Notes under the pieces: generated by a model | The model's input: only the letters and a program-made list of their open reading frames with translations | What the model was told of the DNA's origin: nothing | Databases searched by the model: none | From: Acidobacteriota bacterium | Lineage (GTDB): Bacteria; Acidobacteriota; Terriglobia; UBA7540 | NCBI GenBank assembly: GCA_021838785.1 | Contig: JAKCCV010000011.1 | Location: forward strand, 1-64,000 | Direction of reading: 5' to 3' | DNA: 64,000 bases | Translations under genes and position numbers: made by a program | Shown: positions 54,611 through 63,655 of the stretch, piece by piece | Layout: the number at the start of each line of letters is the position of its first letter | Position numbering within the stretch: the stretch's first letter is position 1

Positions 54611-55720
54611 TTATGACGCCAGGACCTCATCATAAACCCGCAAAGTGGCGCGCGCGGTTCGCTCCCAGGTAAATTGGGCGGCTCGCTCCAGCGAAGCCGC
54701 GATTAGTCTCTGTCGAACGGCCGGGTCCTCAACCGCCTGGCGAACCTTGGCCGCCATGTCCGCTGGGTCGAGGGCCTCAGCGTAGAGCGCCGCCGCCCCT
54801 CCCACCTCGGGAAGCGCGGAGGTGTTGGCCGCCACGACGGGCACGCCGTAGCTCATGGCTTCAAGAATGGGGAGGCCAAATCCTTCCTCCAGGGAGGGAA
54901 ACAGCAGCACGTCGGCGCACTGATACAATGCCTGCAAGCGGCGCGCCGCAACGTGACCCAGCAGTTCCACGCGCGAGCGGAGCCCTTGCTGACGGATGTA
55001 GTCATAGATGGCCTCCGCGCCGTAGCCGTCCCCTCCGGCAAAGACCATCCGATAGGTTCGCGGAAGCTGCTCGAGCGCGCGCAGGGCATTCAACACGTTC
55101 TTGCGCGCCTGCAAAACACCGACGTGCAACACGAGAAAACCCTCCTGAACCGCCAATCGCGCGCGTTCCGCCGCAATCTCTCCAGGTGGCAAGCGCGCCG
55201 CGGGGCTGGCCACGCCGTAAGGGATCACCAGGATTTTTGCCGGCTCCGCGCCAGCATGCTCAACTAATTGACCGCGAGTGTACTCCGAGGGGACAAGGAT
55301 GCGCGCCGCGCGCCGCGCGGACTCGATGAGCAATCGTCCAAACTTCCGCCGAAACTCGGCGGTTGAGTAGGTAAGGCCGGTTAGCGGAAATACGTCGTGA
55401 ATGCTCACCACCTCTTGCCGGAAGCGAAAGGCTGGAGGACGTTGCGCCAGGCTATGAAACAGCTCGGCTCTCCAAGGAAGCCAAAACGTCAACCCTTGCT
55501 GGTAGCCCGACACGCTGAAGCGTCGGTTGCGGGGGTGCCCTCGCGGCAAAGCCGGAACGAGCGCCTTCCGTTGACTCCACCGGGAGAGGCGGTAGCACAA
55601 GAGAAATTCGTGTTGGGATTCAAGCACGGCAAGCGCGGCAATGAGAGAGCGGGAGTAGGTGGCGACGCCCGAAGGCATTGGGTCAAGCGCATAGGTAGCA
55701 TCGAGCGCAATGGTGGCCAT
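54611..55720 (-). CDS. Glycosyltransferase family 4 (GT-B fold)
   Basis: 369 residues. N-terminal acceptor domain begins ATIALDATYALDPMPSGVATY, the C-terminal donor domain has HVGVLQARKN, the EX7E-like signature in PSLEEGFGLPILEAMSYGVPVVA, and SALPEVGGAAALY. These mark a GT4 enzyme transferring sugars from nucleotide or phosphate donors, often in surface polysaccharide synthesis. Start 55720 is the beginning of the homologous part; a longer frame to 55879 adds unlike sequence. The 234 bases upstream hold nothing I recognise. Confidence 0.88.
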   Translation of the reverse strand: MATIALDATYALDPMPSGVATYSRSLIAALAVLESQHEFLLCYRLSRWSQRKALVPALPRGHPRNRRFSVSGYQQGLTFWLPWRAELFHSLAQRPPAFRFRQEVVSIHDVFPLTGLTYSTAEFRRKFGRLLIESARRAARILVPSEYTRGQLVEHAGAEPAKILVIPYGVASPAARLPPGEIAAERARLAVQEGFLVLHVGVLQARKNVLNALRALEQLPRTYRMVFAGGDGYGAEAIYDYIRQQGLRSRVELLGHVAARRLQALYQCADVLLFPSLEEGFGLPILEAMSYGVPVVAANTSALPEVGGAAALYAEALDPADMAAKVRQAVEDPAVRQRLIAASLERAAQFTWERTARATLRVYDEVLAS

Positions 55721-55954
55721 GAGCGAACCACTTCGGATTCTAGCAAAAGTTGCGCTCCAAGCGGCGCTTGCCCCCACTTGAAATCCCGTGTGAGAAGGCC
55801 AACGTAGAACCACATGGTAAATTGCCCCGCACCGTCGAGGCCATGAGCTCGAAGGATTGAGGCAGACCGGTGCGCGCACGATGTCAGGAGGTCATTGAGA
55901 GCACTGGCTTGATGCCGCCTTGGACGCGGCGTTCGCCGGCGTCGTCAGCTTAGC

Positions 55955-57310
55955 TTAGCGGTGAGCCGCCGAACGGCCTGGGTTTTCGAGCCGGTATTCT
56001 TTGACCTTGCGATAGAGGGTGGTCTTACCGATACCCAAAAGTTTCGCCGCCCGCAGGCAGTTGCCCTCGGCAGCATCCAGGGCTTCGAGGATAGCGCGTT
56101 TTTCGACCTGTTCCAGCGTTGGAACTGCCGTTGGTTCCCTTGCCCACAGGCCATATTGCAGACTGGAAGGCAAATCGTGAAGCTGGATTTCGCGGCCTGA
56201 GCCCAAGGTGACAGCCCGTTGAATACAATTCTCTAGTTCGCGCACGTTCCCCGGCCAGTCATAACCCATGAGGCAGGTGAGCGCCTCGCGGGAGATATCT
56301 TCGATGGGGCTACCTTCTCCGGTGAAGCGCCGCAGAAAGTGATATGCGAGCGCGGGAATGTCTTCCTTCCGTTCCCGCAGTGGTGGCAACTTAATGGAAA
56401 CTACGTTCAAGCGAAAGAAAAGGTCTTTGCGAAAGGTTCCCTGAGTGATGGCACCCTCCAGATGCCGGTTGGTGCCAGCCATCACGCGGGCCTGCAAGGG
56501 AAGCCTCTGGTTGCTTCCGACAGGTCGGACTTCTCTTTCCTGCAAAACGCGGAGCAGCTTGGCCTGCAATTCAAGGGGGAGCTCGCCGATTTCATCCAGG
56601 AAGACCGTGCCTTTGCCTGCGGCCAGCAATAAACCGGTGCGATTCTGATGCGCGCCGGTGAAGGCGCCGCGCACGTGGCCAAAAAGTTCACTTTCGATGA
56701 GATGAGCGGAGAGCGCGCCGCAATCCACCGGAACGAAGGGTTCTTGGCTGGCGGGTCCTAGCGCGTGAATGGCCCGAGCCACCAGCTCTTTGCCTGTCCC
56801 GCTTTCTCCAAGGATCAGAACTGGGTGACGGGCCGAAGCAACCTTGACGATCAGATCGTAAACTCGCTGCATTTTGGCCGAGGAGCCGACCAGCCCCTCT
56901 AACTCAAGACGAGCCTGGAGGCGCTTGCGCAGCAGCGCGTTCTCCTGATTCAGCATTTTTCTTTCGAGGGCGCGTTGGAGGGTCGAACTCAGCTCCTCGG
57001 CGCTGAAGGGCTTTTGGATGCGCTCCAAAATGTTGCCGGGAAGCGCTCCTCCCATCTCGCGGGTTGAATTGCCGCGGCCGACTAAGATGATGTCCAACGG
57101 ACGGGCGGTCTTGTGAAAGACGGCCGAGCCATCGAGTCCGGAAAAGGATTCATCTACCCAAAGGACGTCGGCGTCACCCCGCGCGAGAGCCTGCTGCAAG
57201 CGAGCGATGGAATCCACCACGGTGGCCTGGTGTCCCAGATGCCTCAGCACCTGCTGGCAGAGACTTGCCGAAGTCAGATCGCGGTCAGCAATTAAGATTC
57301 GATAGGCCAT
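55955..57310 (-). CDS. Sigma-54-dependent response regulator (NtrC type)
   Basis: 451 residues. Receiver domain (YRILIADRD, WVDESFSG with the likely phosphorylated Asp, IQKPFS with the conserved Lys), then an AAA+ domain with Walker A GESGTGKELVAR, the sigma-54 contact loop GAFTGA, Walker B TVFLDEIGELPL and the sensor RRNVRELEN-type DWPGNVRELEN, then a Fis-type helix-turn-helix (NCLRAAKLLGIGKTTLYRKV). Its receiver is diverged. It has no adjacent kinase on its own strand and faces away from the two-component pair at 57620. Confidence 0.9.
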   Translation of the reverse strand: MAYRILIADRDLTSASLCQQVLRHLGHQATVVDSIARLQQALARGDADVLWVDESFSGLDGSAVFHKTARPLDIILVGRGNSTREMGGALPGNILERIQKPFSAEELSSTLQRALERKMLNQENALLRKRLQARLELEGLVGSSAKMQRVYDLIVKVASARHPVLILGESGTGKELVARAIHALGPASQEPFVPVDCGALSAHLIESELFGHVRGAFTGAHQNRTGLLLAAGKGTVFLDEIGELPLELQAKLLRVLQEREVRPVGSNQRLPLQARVMAGTNRHLEGAITQGTFRKDLFFRLNVVSIKLPPLRERKEDIPALAYHFLRRFTGEGSPIEDISREALTCLMGYDWPGNVRELENCIQRAVTLGSGREIQLHDLPSSLQYGLWAREPTAVPTLEQVEKRAILEALDAAEGNCLRAAKLLGIGKTTLYRKVKEYRLENPGRSAAHR

Positions 57311-57351
57311 AGTCCGCGCACCACGATGCTGCAAGCCATGGCGGCTTAGTT

Positions 57352-57379
57352 ACTATAACGCTTAAATAACCCAAGTCAA
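57352..57379 (-). promoter_or_regulatory. Sigma-70-type promoter for the minus-strand regulator
   Basis: On the minus strand TTGACT (57379-57374), 16-base spacer, TATAGT (57357-57352), 42 bases before ATG 57310. On the plus strand a TATAAT at 57500-57505 may serve the divergent operon but lacks a clear -35. The rest of the 309-base gap holds nothing further. Confidence 0.55.
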
Positions 57380-57619
57380 CTCCGGATAGCCGGGGGCAAA
57401 GCGTGTGCCGAAACTATCAGCCTTCAGGGAGCTTCTGTGTCAAACTGAAGAGCGTTGGCGGCACGAAGGTGCAAGGTCGCCAGCCTGCGGCGAGTCGCGT
57501 ATAATTGACGACTGAGGCCACATCGGTAGCCCAAGAAAAGCAGCGGCGAGGTGGGCATGCGGAGGCGCGGCACAAAGCGCGCGGCGTGGCCGGGCTAAAA
57601 CCCAGAGGGGAGCCAGCGA

Positions 57620-58993
57620 GTGGAGAAGGGTGAACGCATTTTGGTCGTGGATGACGAGCCTCACGAGTGCGAGGCGCTGGCAGAACTCATCGCCGCTTGG
57701 GGCTACGACAGCCGGTCGGCAGCGACGGCGGAGGAGGCCTTGGCTTTGGTGGCTGCGTTTAACCCGGTCGTGGTTATTTCCGACCTGCGGCTGCCGGGGC
57801 TGAGCGGCATGGACCTGCTGAAGCGGGTTCGAGAGTCCGATCCCGAGGTGGGTTTCATCATGCTGACGGGACAAGCCAGCATTGAAGAAGCCGTAGAAGC
57901 GACCAAGCTCGGAGCCTTCAACTTTTTGGAAAAGCCCATCCATCCCAAACGTCTCCAGGTGGAGCTGCGCAACTGCTTGCAAAGGCACGATAGCCTTCGC
58001 CAACTTGAAGTGGCCCACCGTCGCTTGCGGGAAGCAGGAATCCTGGGAAGTTTGGTTGGGCGATCGAAGGCTATGCAGGAAATCATGGCCATTCTGAGCC
58101 AGGTGGCGCCTTCTCGAGCCTCCGTCTTCATTACCGGTGAGAGCGGAACGGGGAAGGAGCTGGCGGCGCGGACCTTGCATGACCTGAGTCCGCGGCGCTC
58201 CCGGCCCTTCGTGGCGGTCAACTGCGCCGCCATTCCCGAAACCCTGATGGAAAGCGAGATTTTCGGCCACGAAAAAGGTGCGTTCACCGGCGCCGTGGAG
58301 CGGCGGATTGGGTGCTTTGAGTTGGCGGACGGCGGGACGCTGTTGCTCGATGAGATCGGAGAAATGCCTTTGCAGACGCAAGCCAAGCTTCTACGCGTGC
58401 TGGAGGATTCCAAGCTACGGCGGTTAGGCAGCAAATCGGAAATCACGGTGGACGTGCGGGTGGTCGCCGCCACCAACAAGGTTGCCGAGGACGCCGTCGC
58501 CAAAGGCCATTTGCGCCAGGACCTGTACTATCGCTTGAATGTGGTCCGGATTACCATGCCACCCCTCCGAGAGCATTTGGAGGACCTCGAAGATTTGATT
58601 CAGGCGCTTGTGAATGACTTAAACCGGAAGCATCAGCGGAACGTCCGAGGCGTGGATGAAAGCGTGCTCGAGGTATTCCGCCGCCACTCCTGGCCCGGCA
58701 ATGTGCGGGAGCTCCGTAACACGCTGGAGCGGATGGTCGTTCTGTCCAAGGGTGGTGATGTGCTTGGGCAAAGCGACTTGCCGCCCGATTTCGGGCGGTC
58801 TCAGCCGGTGAGCGGCGCTGACGAGCTTCGGCTCCGCCCCGGCATGACGGTGGAGGAAGCCGAGCGAAAACTGATTTTTGAGACCCTAGCTTTCACCTCT
58901 CACAACAAGACGCGGGCGGCCGAGATGCTCGGCATCAGCCTTAAAACCCTCCACAACAAATTGAAGGATTATGAGGCTCAGCCTCAAAGCTAA
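57620..58993 (+). CDS. Sigma-54-dependent response regulator
   Basis: 457 residues, start GTG 57620 with GAGGGGAG upstream. Receiver domain with VVDDEPHECE, phosphorylation Asp in VVISDLRLPG and Lys in FLEKPIHP. AAA+ domain with GESGTGKELAAR, GAFTGA and LLLDEIGEMPL. C-terminal Fis-type helix-turn-helix (NKTRAAEMLGISLKTLHNKL). The stop overlaps the kinase gene by 23 bases, so the two are a cognate pair. Targets are sigma-54 promoters, none of which I could mark in the window. Confidence 0.93.
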   Translation: MEKGERILVVDDEPHECEALAELIAAWGYDSRSAATAEEALALVAAFNPVVVISDLRLPGLSGMDLLKRVRESDPEVGFIMLTGQASIEEAVEATKLGAFNFLEKPIHPKRLQVELRNCLQRHDSLRQLEVAHRRLREAGILGSLVGRSKAMQEIMAILSQVAPSRASVFITGESGTGKELAARTLHDLSPRRSRPFVAVNCAAIPETLMESEIFGHEKGAFTGAVERRIGCFELADGGTLLLDEIGEMPLQTQAKLLRVLEDSKLRRLGSKSEITVDVRVVAATNKVAEDAVAKGHLRQDLYYRLNVVRITMPPLREHLEDLEDLIQALVNDLNRKHQRNVRGVDESVLEVFRRHSWPGNVRELRNTLERMVVLSKGGDVLGQSDLPPDFGRSQPVSGADELRLRPGMTVEEAERKLIFETLAFTSHNKTRAAEMLGISLKTLHNKLKDYEAQPQS

Positions 58994-60815
58994 ACTAACG
59001 GCCGCCATCTCCCTGCTGGTTTTGCTGGTGGTTCTGGCCATTTCTGTGGTCTATCTCTCCCGCCTCACGCATCAGGCATTAGCGGAGGTTGGACGCAAGG
59101 GAGAGGATCTGGCGCACGAGGTTTACGAACAAGCCCGCAGCGTGCTGGCCCACAGCGAGCTTCCTCCCGGCACCAATCCGCTCGACTCCAAGGCCATTCT
59201 GGCGTTTGTGCAATCACGGCTCTCCCAGGATCGCGGCCTCAACACGCTTCTCAACTCCGCCGTTGGCTATTCCGCGACCATCTATAATGTGGTCATCACG
59301 GATGCCGGTGGAACGGTGCTCGTGGATAACAATCCCGCTGAGATTGGGGAGCGCTATCAGCCTCCGCCGGCCTTCCGGGACCTGCTGAACGCCGGCATCG
59401 TGCGGCAAATCGAGGTGATCTATGGGCGCCCGCGCGTTTATGAGGTAACGTTGCCGGTGGCCCTAGGCACCGAGCCGTTAACAGTGCGCGTGGGTGTCTC
59501 CACCATCTTTCTGCGTCAGGAGCTCACGCCGGAGCTTCGGAGGGGTCTCGGTCTGGCTGCGCTGGCCATTCTTTTGGCGACGCTGACCGCGAGCCTGCTC
59601 TCCTATCAGCTATTGCGGCCCCTTGAAACCATTACTCGCAGCGTCGCCCAGATGGCGCAGGGAGAAAGCGCGGAGCCCTTGCCGCTCCACCGCCGCGATG
59701 AATGGGGCGTCCTATCTTCGCGGTTGAATATGTTGGGCGAGCAAATCCGCGGTGAAAAAGGCGCCTATCAAAAGCTGAAGGATAACCTCAACCAATTGCT
59801 CTCCAATTTGAATGAGGGTTTGATGCTGTTTGACAAGGACGATTGCCTGGTTTTAGTCACCCCGACAGCGGCGCGGTTTTTAGGCACGCCGCTGGAGCGG
59901 CTAATGCAGCGTCGTGTGGAGGAGGTCTTTTCAGCAGAACGGCCGCTCGACCGGGCTGTTCGAGAGGCATTTCGGGCGGGCCAACCGTCGCTCTGGCCCT
60001 CGCTTCCCGTCGAAGGCTCGGAGGGAATCCGGAAGGCGGCGGTGAGCGTTCAATTCGCGGCGAGGGACGGTGAGCGGGTGGGAACCTTGGTCACGCTGCG
60101 CGATGCCTCGCGTCAGGCTGAGTTGGTCCATCAAGTTGACAACACGGCGAAACTGGCCGCCCTGAGCCGCATCATGTCCGGCGTGGCTCACGAAGTCAAA
60201 AATCCCTTAAATGCCATGAGCCTTCAAATCGAGGTCCTTAAGACGAAGCTGACCGGCCAAGGCGCTGCCGTGGACGCGCACCTCAGTGTTCTCTCGCAGG
60301 AAATTCAGCGGTTGAATCGAGTCGTAAAGACTTTCCTCGATTTCACTCATCCCATCGAGTTGCACCGGTCTCCCACGGACATCGTTCGGCTGGTCCGCGA
60401 CGTGTTGGCCTTGGCCGAGCCTCACGCCAACAAAAACCACGTCCGTATGATGGTTGAAGCCAACGGCTCATTGCCCTTCGTTTTCGCCGACGCGGACTTG
60501 CTTAAACAGGCTTTGTTGAATTTGGTCATCAACGCCTGCCAGGCCATGCCTTCGGGCGGCGAACTGAAGGTCCGGCCTCGATGCGCCGGCGACCGGATAG
60601 AAGTGGAAGTGGCCGACCAAGGCGTGGGTATTCCTCCAGAGGTTCAACAGCACATCTTTGAGTTGTTCTATACCACCAAGCCGGGAGGAACGGGCATCGG
60701 CCTGGCCATGACCTACCGCATCGTTCAACTTCACAACGGGGCGATTGACTTTACCAGCGAGCCGAACCGCGGCACGACGTTCCGGATTTCTCTCCCCCTT
60801 CAACCGACCTCCTAG
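58971..60815 (+). CDS. Membrane sensor histidine kinase
   Basis: 614 residues. Two membrane segments (about 10-30 and 190-212) flank a periplasmic sensor domain. Then HAMP (LLRPLETITRSVAQMAQGE), a PAS-like domain (LNEGLMLFDKDDCLVLVTP), HisKA with the phosphorylated His in MSGVAHEVKNPLNAMSLQI, and HATPase_c (NLVINACQAMPSGG, DQGVGIPPEV, GGTGIGLAM). Cognate to the preceding regulator, with coupled translation. Confidence 0.93.
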   Translation: MRLSLKAKLTAAISLLVLLVVLAISVVYLSRLTHQALAEVGRKGEDLAHEVYEQARSVLAHSELPPGTNPLDSKAILAFVQSRLSQDRGLNTLLNSAVGYSATIYNVVITDAGGTVLVDNNPAEIGERYQPPPAFRDLLNAGIVRQIEVIYGRPRVYEVTLPVALGTEPLTVRVGVSTIFLRQELTPELRRGLGLAALAILLATLTASLLSYQLLRPLETITRSVAQMAQGESAEPLPLHRRDEWGVLSSRLNMLGEQIRGEKGAYQKLKDNLNQLLSNLNEGLMLFDKDDCLVLVTPTAARFLGTPLERLMQRRVEEVFSAERPLDRAVREAFRAGQPSLWPSLPVEGSEGIRKAAVSVQFAARDGERVGTLVTLRDASRQAELVHQVDNTAKLAALSRIMSGVAHEVKNPLNAMSLQIEVLKTKLTGQGAAVDAHLSVLSQEIQRLNRVVKTFLDFTHPIELHRSPTDIVRLVRDVLALAEPHANKNHVRMMVEANGSLPFVFADADLLKQALLNLVINACQAMPSGGELKVRPRCAGDRIEVEVADQGVGIPPEVQQHIFELFYTTKPGGTGIGLAMTYRIVQLHNGAIDFTSEPNRGTTFRISLPLQPTS

Positions 60816-60945
60816 GCCACTACCCAAACACAGGGTGGGGGAGTAAGATGAGGCAGACGGGTTATCGGTCGGAGGACAAACTCACACAGGACCGACCCCG
60901 TGGGAGAGACCGCCGAACGGGGCATTTCAACCGGCAGGAGGAGCC

Positions 60946-61311
60946 ATGCCATTCAAAAAGATCGCGAAGTTCTTCGGGGAACCCGCGCCGCACATCTCGC
61001 GCGAGGAGGCGATGAGCGTCTTCAAGCGCGACCACTTCAAGTGCCAGTATTGCGGCCTGGATGGGCTGCACAACTTCTCAAACTGGCTGATTCTGACCAT
61101 TGACCACGTGCATCCTCACGCCAAGGGTGGAAGCCGCCACATGGAAAACTTGGTCACGTGTTGTCAGCCCTGCAATATTCTCAAAGGCCATCGCGTTTTC
61201 TCCTCGCGCGAAGCCGCCAAGAAGTTCGTGCTGGAGAAGCGCGAGGAATGGCATCGCGTCTTTCAGGAGCAAGTCAAATCGCACGGCAGCAGCCGCGCCT
61301 CGACCGCGTGA
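60946..61311 (+). CDS. HNH endonuclease
   Basis: 121 residues. Zinc knuckle CQYCG and CCQPC, with the HNH core TIDHVHPHAKGG...NLVTCC. Stand-alone HNH proteins of this size range from homing-type to housekeeping nucleases; substrate unknown. GGAGGAG precedes the ATG. Confidence 0.88.
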   Translation: MPFKKIAKFFGEPAPHISREEAMSVFKRDHFKCQYCGLDGLHNFSNWLILTIDHVHPHAKGGSRHMENLVTCCQPCNILKGHRVFSSREAAKKFVLEKREEWHRVFQEQVKSHGSSRASTA

Positions 61312-61443
61312 ATCGGTGGCGACGGCGCGGACAAGCTCAAGCAGGAAGGAAGGCGCGCCTGAGTTTCCACATTGAGCAAGGGGGCGGAAAACTGCGCCGT
61401 CCGCCCTGCAGCAGATTGAATCGTTTGTTTGAGGAAGAAAAGG

Positions 61444-62550
61444 GTGCCTGTGGGGCGGCTTCCTATTCCTTTCCATGCGGGTCGTGAAGGGCCAACCAGC
61501 GTTCTGCGGGGCGCGTCTTCTTCGCTCTCGGAAGCGTTCATCCGGGCCTGGCACGATACGCTCGATCTGCTGGTTCGGCCGTTCCATACAAGGCGTTGGG
61601 TTAAATTAAGCGCGGTTTGCCTGGTTCTGGGCGGCGGCGCGCCCACGGCGGCCTTCAACTGGATGGTCGGTGTTTTACCCGGGCACTTCCAACTCCGTTC
61701 CTGGGCCTTGAAGGCCAAGGCCTACGGCGCAGAACACTCCTGGCTGCTGATTCCCTCTTTGATCCTTCTGCTTTCAAGCGGCCTCGGCTTGCTGTATCTT
61801 CGCGCCCAAGGGCGGTTCATCCTCGTGGACGCCGTGGCGCGAAAGGACATTCGGATTCGGAGAGCTTGGATGTGGAACCGTGGCGTGACCCATTCTTACT
61901 TCCGATTTCTGCTTGGCTTGCTGTTGGTAGTGGGAAGCGTGTTAGGAGCCATGGCTATCGCCGCCTTACCTTACTTGGAAGCGGGTGGCTCCAAGCCCTC
62001 CTGGGCATTTTCGTTGACCGTCGCGTTGCTTCTGGGCTGCGTCATCTTGGTGGGGACGCTATCCGCATTGGCCATTACCCTAACGGATGATTTTGCCGTG
62101 CCCATGATGTACGTCGAGCGAATCTCCGTGGTCGCCGCGTGGTCTGAACTGATCCGGTTGATACGAAAAGAGCCGGCAACCTTTGGGCTGTACCTCATGG
62201 TTCGGGTGGGGCTGGCCATCCTTATTGGGACGGCCGTGCTGGTGTTGCTATTTCCGGCCCTGCTGGCCATCTTTTCTGGCGGCGTGCTGCTGGCAAGCGT
62301 CGTCATGCTTTCGCTGCGCGTGGCGGGGGCGGTCTGGACGTGGAACGCTGCCACGCTGACCTTAGCGCTCGTCGCAGCGACGATCCTCAGCAGCGTGCTG
62401 CTGGTGGCGCTGAGCGTTGCGGGGATGCCAGGCCAGGTCTTTCTCCAGAACTTCGCGATTCGGTTCATTGCCCCACGTTTTCCGTCTCTCGCTTATTTCC
62501 TCGAAGCTCAAGCGCCTGTTGGGTTCAATTCATCGTTGGGAGCGGCATGA
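61444..62550 (+). CDS. Multi-pass membrane protein of unknown function
   Basis: About 368 residues with six membrane segments in three pairs, the layout of DUF4013/GlpQ-membrane-domain-like proteins (AFIRAWHDTLDLLVRPF at the start, RGVTHSYFRFLLGLLLV, FAVPMMYVERISVVAAW). Start is uncertain: GTG 61444 has GAGGAAG upstream; TTG 61429 is the longer choice. No function is assigned. Confidence 0.65.
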   Translation: MPVGRLPIPFHAGREGPTSVLRGASSSLSEAFIRAWHDTLDLLVRPFHTRRWVKLSAVCLVLGGGAPTAAFNWMVGVLPGHFQLRSWALKAKAYGAEHSWLLIPSLILLLSSGLGLLYLRAQGRFILVDAVARKDIRIRRAWMWNRGVTHSYFRFLLGLLLVVGSVLGAMAIAALPYLEAGGSKPSWAFSLTVALLLGCVILVGTLSALAITLTDDFAVPMMYVERISVVAAWSELIRLIRKEPATFGLYLMVRVGLAILIGTAVLVLLFPALLAIFSGGVLLASVVMLSLRVAGAVWTWNAATLTLALVAATILSSVLLVALSVAGMPGQVFLQNFAIRFIAPRFPSLAYFLEAQAPVGFNSSLGAA

Positions 62551-62667
62551 CGTCATGCCGCCCTCACGAGGCGGCGGAGGTGCCGGCGGAACTCAACCTC
62601 GATAATCGGCTAGAGCGACCTCGGCTGCGCGTTGAGCCTGCCAGGGTGTTAAAATGAGTAGGCTTGA

Positions 62668-63195
62668 ATGCTTAAAAGATTAGGGACGGTATGGAGTTTG
62701 GCGTTGCTGTTTGGGGGTTGCCCCAAGCGGCAGACCACACCGCGCATTGTTTACATTCCAACACCGCCCGCTGCGACAAAGCCGACGACGACTGCCGTGC
62801 TCGTCATTCAGGAACCTGAACCGCCCGCGCCGGTGTCTCCGTCGCCTGCGCCGGGTGCCACGATAACCCGCCGCCAAAGCCCAGCGCGCAGGAAGCCGCC
62901 CGCGCCTGCCATGCATCTTGAACCCATTCCCGTTCCCGCACTGGCGCCGCGAGAGAACTCGTCTCAACAAGTGGCGCTGCGAGATGCTATTCTTCGCTCC
63001 CAACGACAAGTGCAACAAGCTATTGACCGATTACACCGGGCGGGCCTGCCGGAGAATGAGCTGAGCACACTCGGTGGCGCTCAGGTTTTCCTGGCCCAAT
63101 CCGTTCGCGCGCTTCAGGAGAACGACCTGCAAAGAGCCCTCAACCTAGTGCGGAAGGCGAAACTGCTGGTCCAGGCGCTTCAAGGATCGCCATGA
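62668..63195 (+). CDS. Proline-rich probable lipoprotein
   Basis: 175 residues with a lipobox-like start (LALLFGGC, Cys18), a Pro/Thr/Ala-rich linker (about 20-95) and a helical C-terminus (VQQAIDRLHRAGL...AQVFLAQSVRALQENDLQRALNLVRKA). Layout of an envelope-spanning or peptidoglycan-reaching lipoprotein. I do not recognise a family. Confidence 0.6.
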   Translation: MLKRLGTVWSLALLFGGCPKRQTTPRIVYIPTPPAATKPTTTAVLVIQEPEPPAPVSPSPAPGATITRRQSPARRKPPAPAMHLEPIPVPALAPRENSSQQVALRDAILRSQRQVQQAIDRLHRAGLPENELSTLGGAQVFLAQSVRALQENDLQRALNLVRKAKLLVQALQGSP

Positions 63196-63313
63196 ATTAC
63201 GCGGAGGGATCCATCCGTCACGCGGTGGCCTGAGAACGCAGTTTGGAAGGCGAGTCGGGGTTCAGCGTATCCGCCCATGATCGTCATTTGAACTTCAATT
63301 AAGGAAACGAGCC

Positions 63314-63574
63314 ATGCCCCTCTATTTCTCTGCCCACACCACCGCTTGTCTCACAAAGCAATCGCTTCGGGAGGTCATGCTCGGCCTGCTGGCAGCGCAG
63401 GAAGTCAAGGTCCGGAGCGTCGTCGCAAGCCAGATCGCGGGGCGCATGCTCATCGAAGTTGAGGCGGCCAACCAACCTTCTCTCGAGAATTTTCTCAGAG
63501 ACCATAATCTCAATTGGGAATGGATTATGCGCATTGACCTCGAGGGCCGCGATCAAAGCATCATCGAATACTGA
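63314..63574 (+). CDS. Small protein of unknown function
   Basis: 86 residues, no signal. AAGGAAACGAG precedes the ATG. Alternating strands and helices (EVKVRSVVASQIAGRMLIEVEAA) suggest a ferredoxin-like alpha/beta fold. No family recognised. Confidence 0.6.
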   Translation: MPLYFSAHTTACLTKQSLREVMLGLLAAQEVKVRSVVASQIAGRMLIEVEAANQPSLENFLRDHNLNWEWIMRIDLEGRDQSIIEY

Positions 63575-63655
63575 CCACACCATAGGCTGATTCGCTCGTG
63601 ATGACGTTCGACGACGCGCGCGAACGAAAACATCCCCGACCCGAATGGCCCGGGA

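Noticed and set aside
57454-57475. Sigma-54-like GGCACG...TGCA sequence upstream of the response regulator
   Set aside because: The GG to GC spacing is one base short of the required ten, so it is unlikely to be a working -24/-12 promoter.
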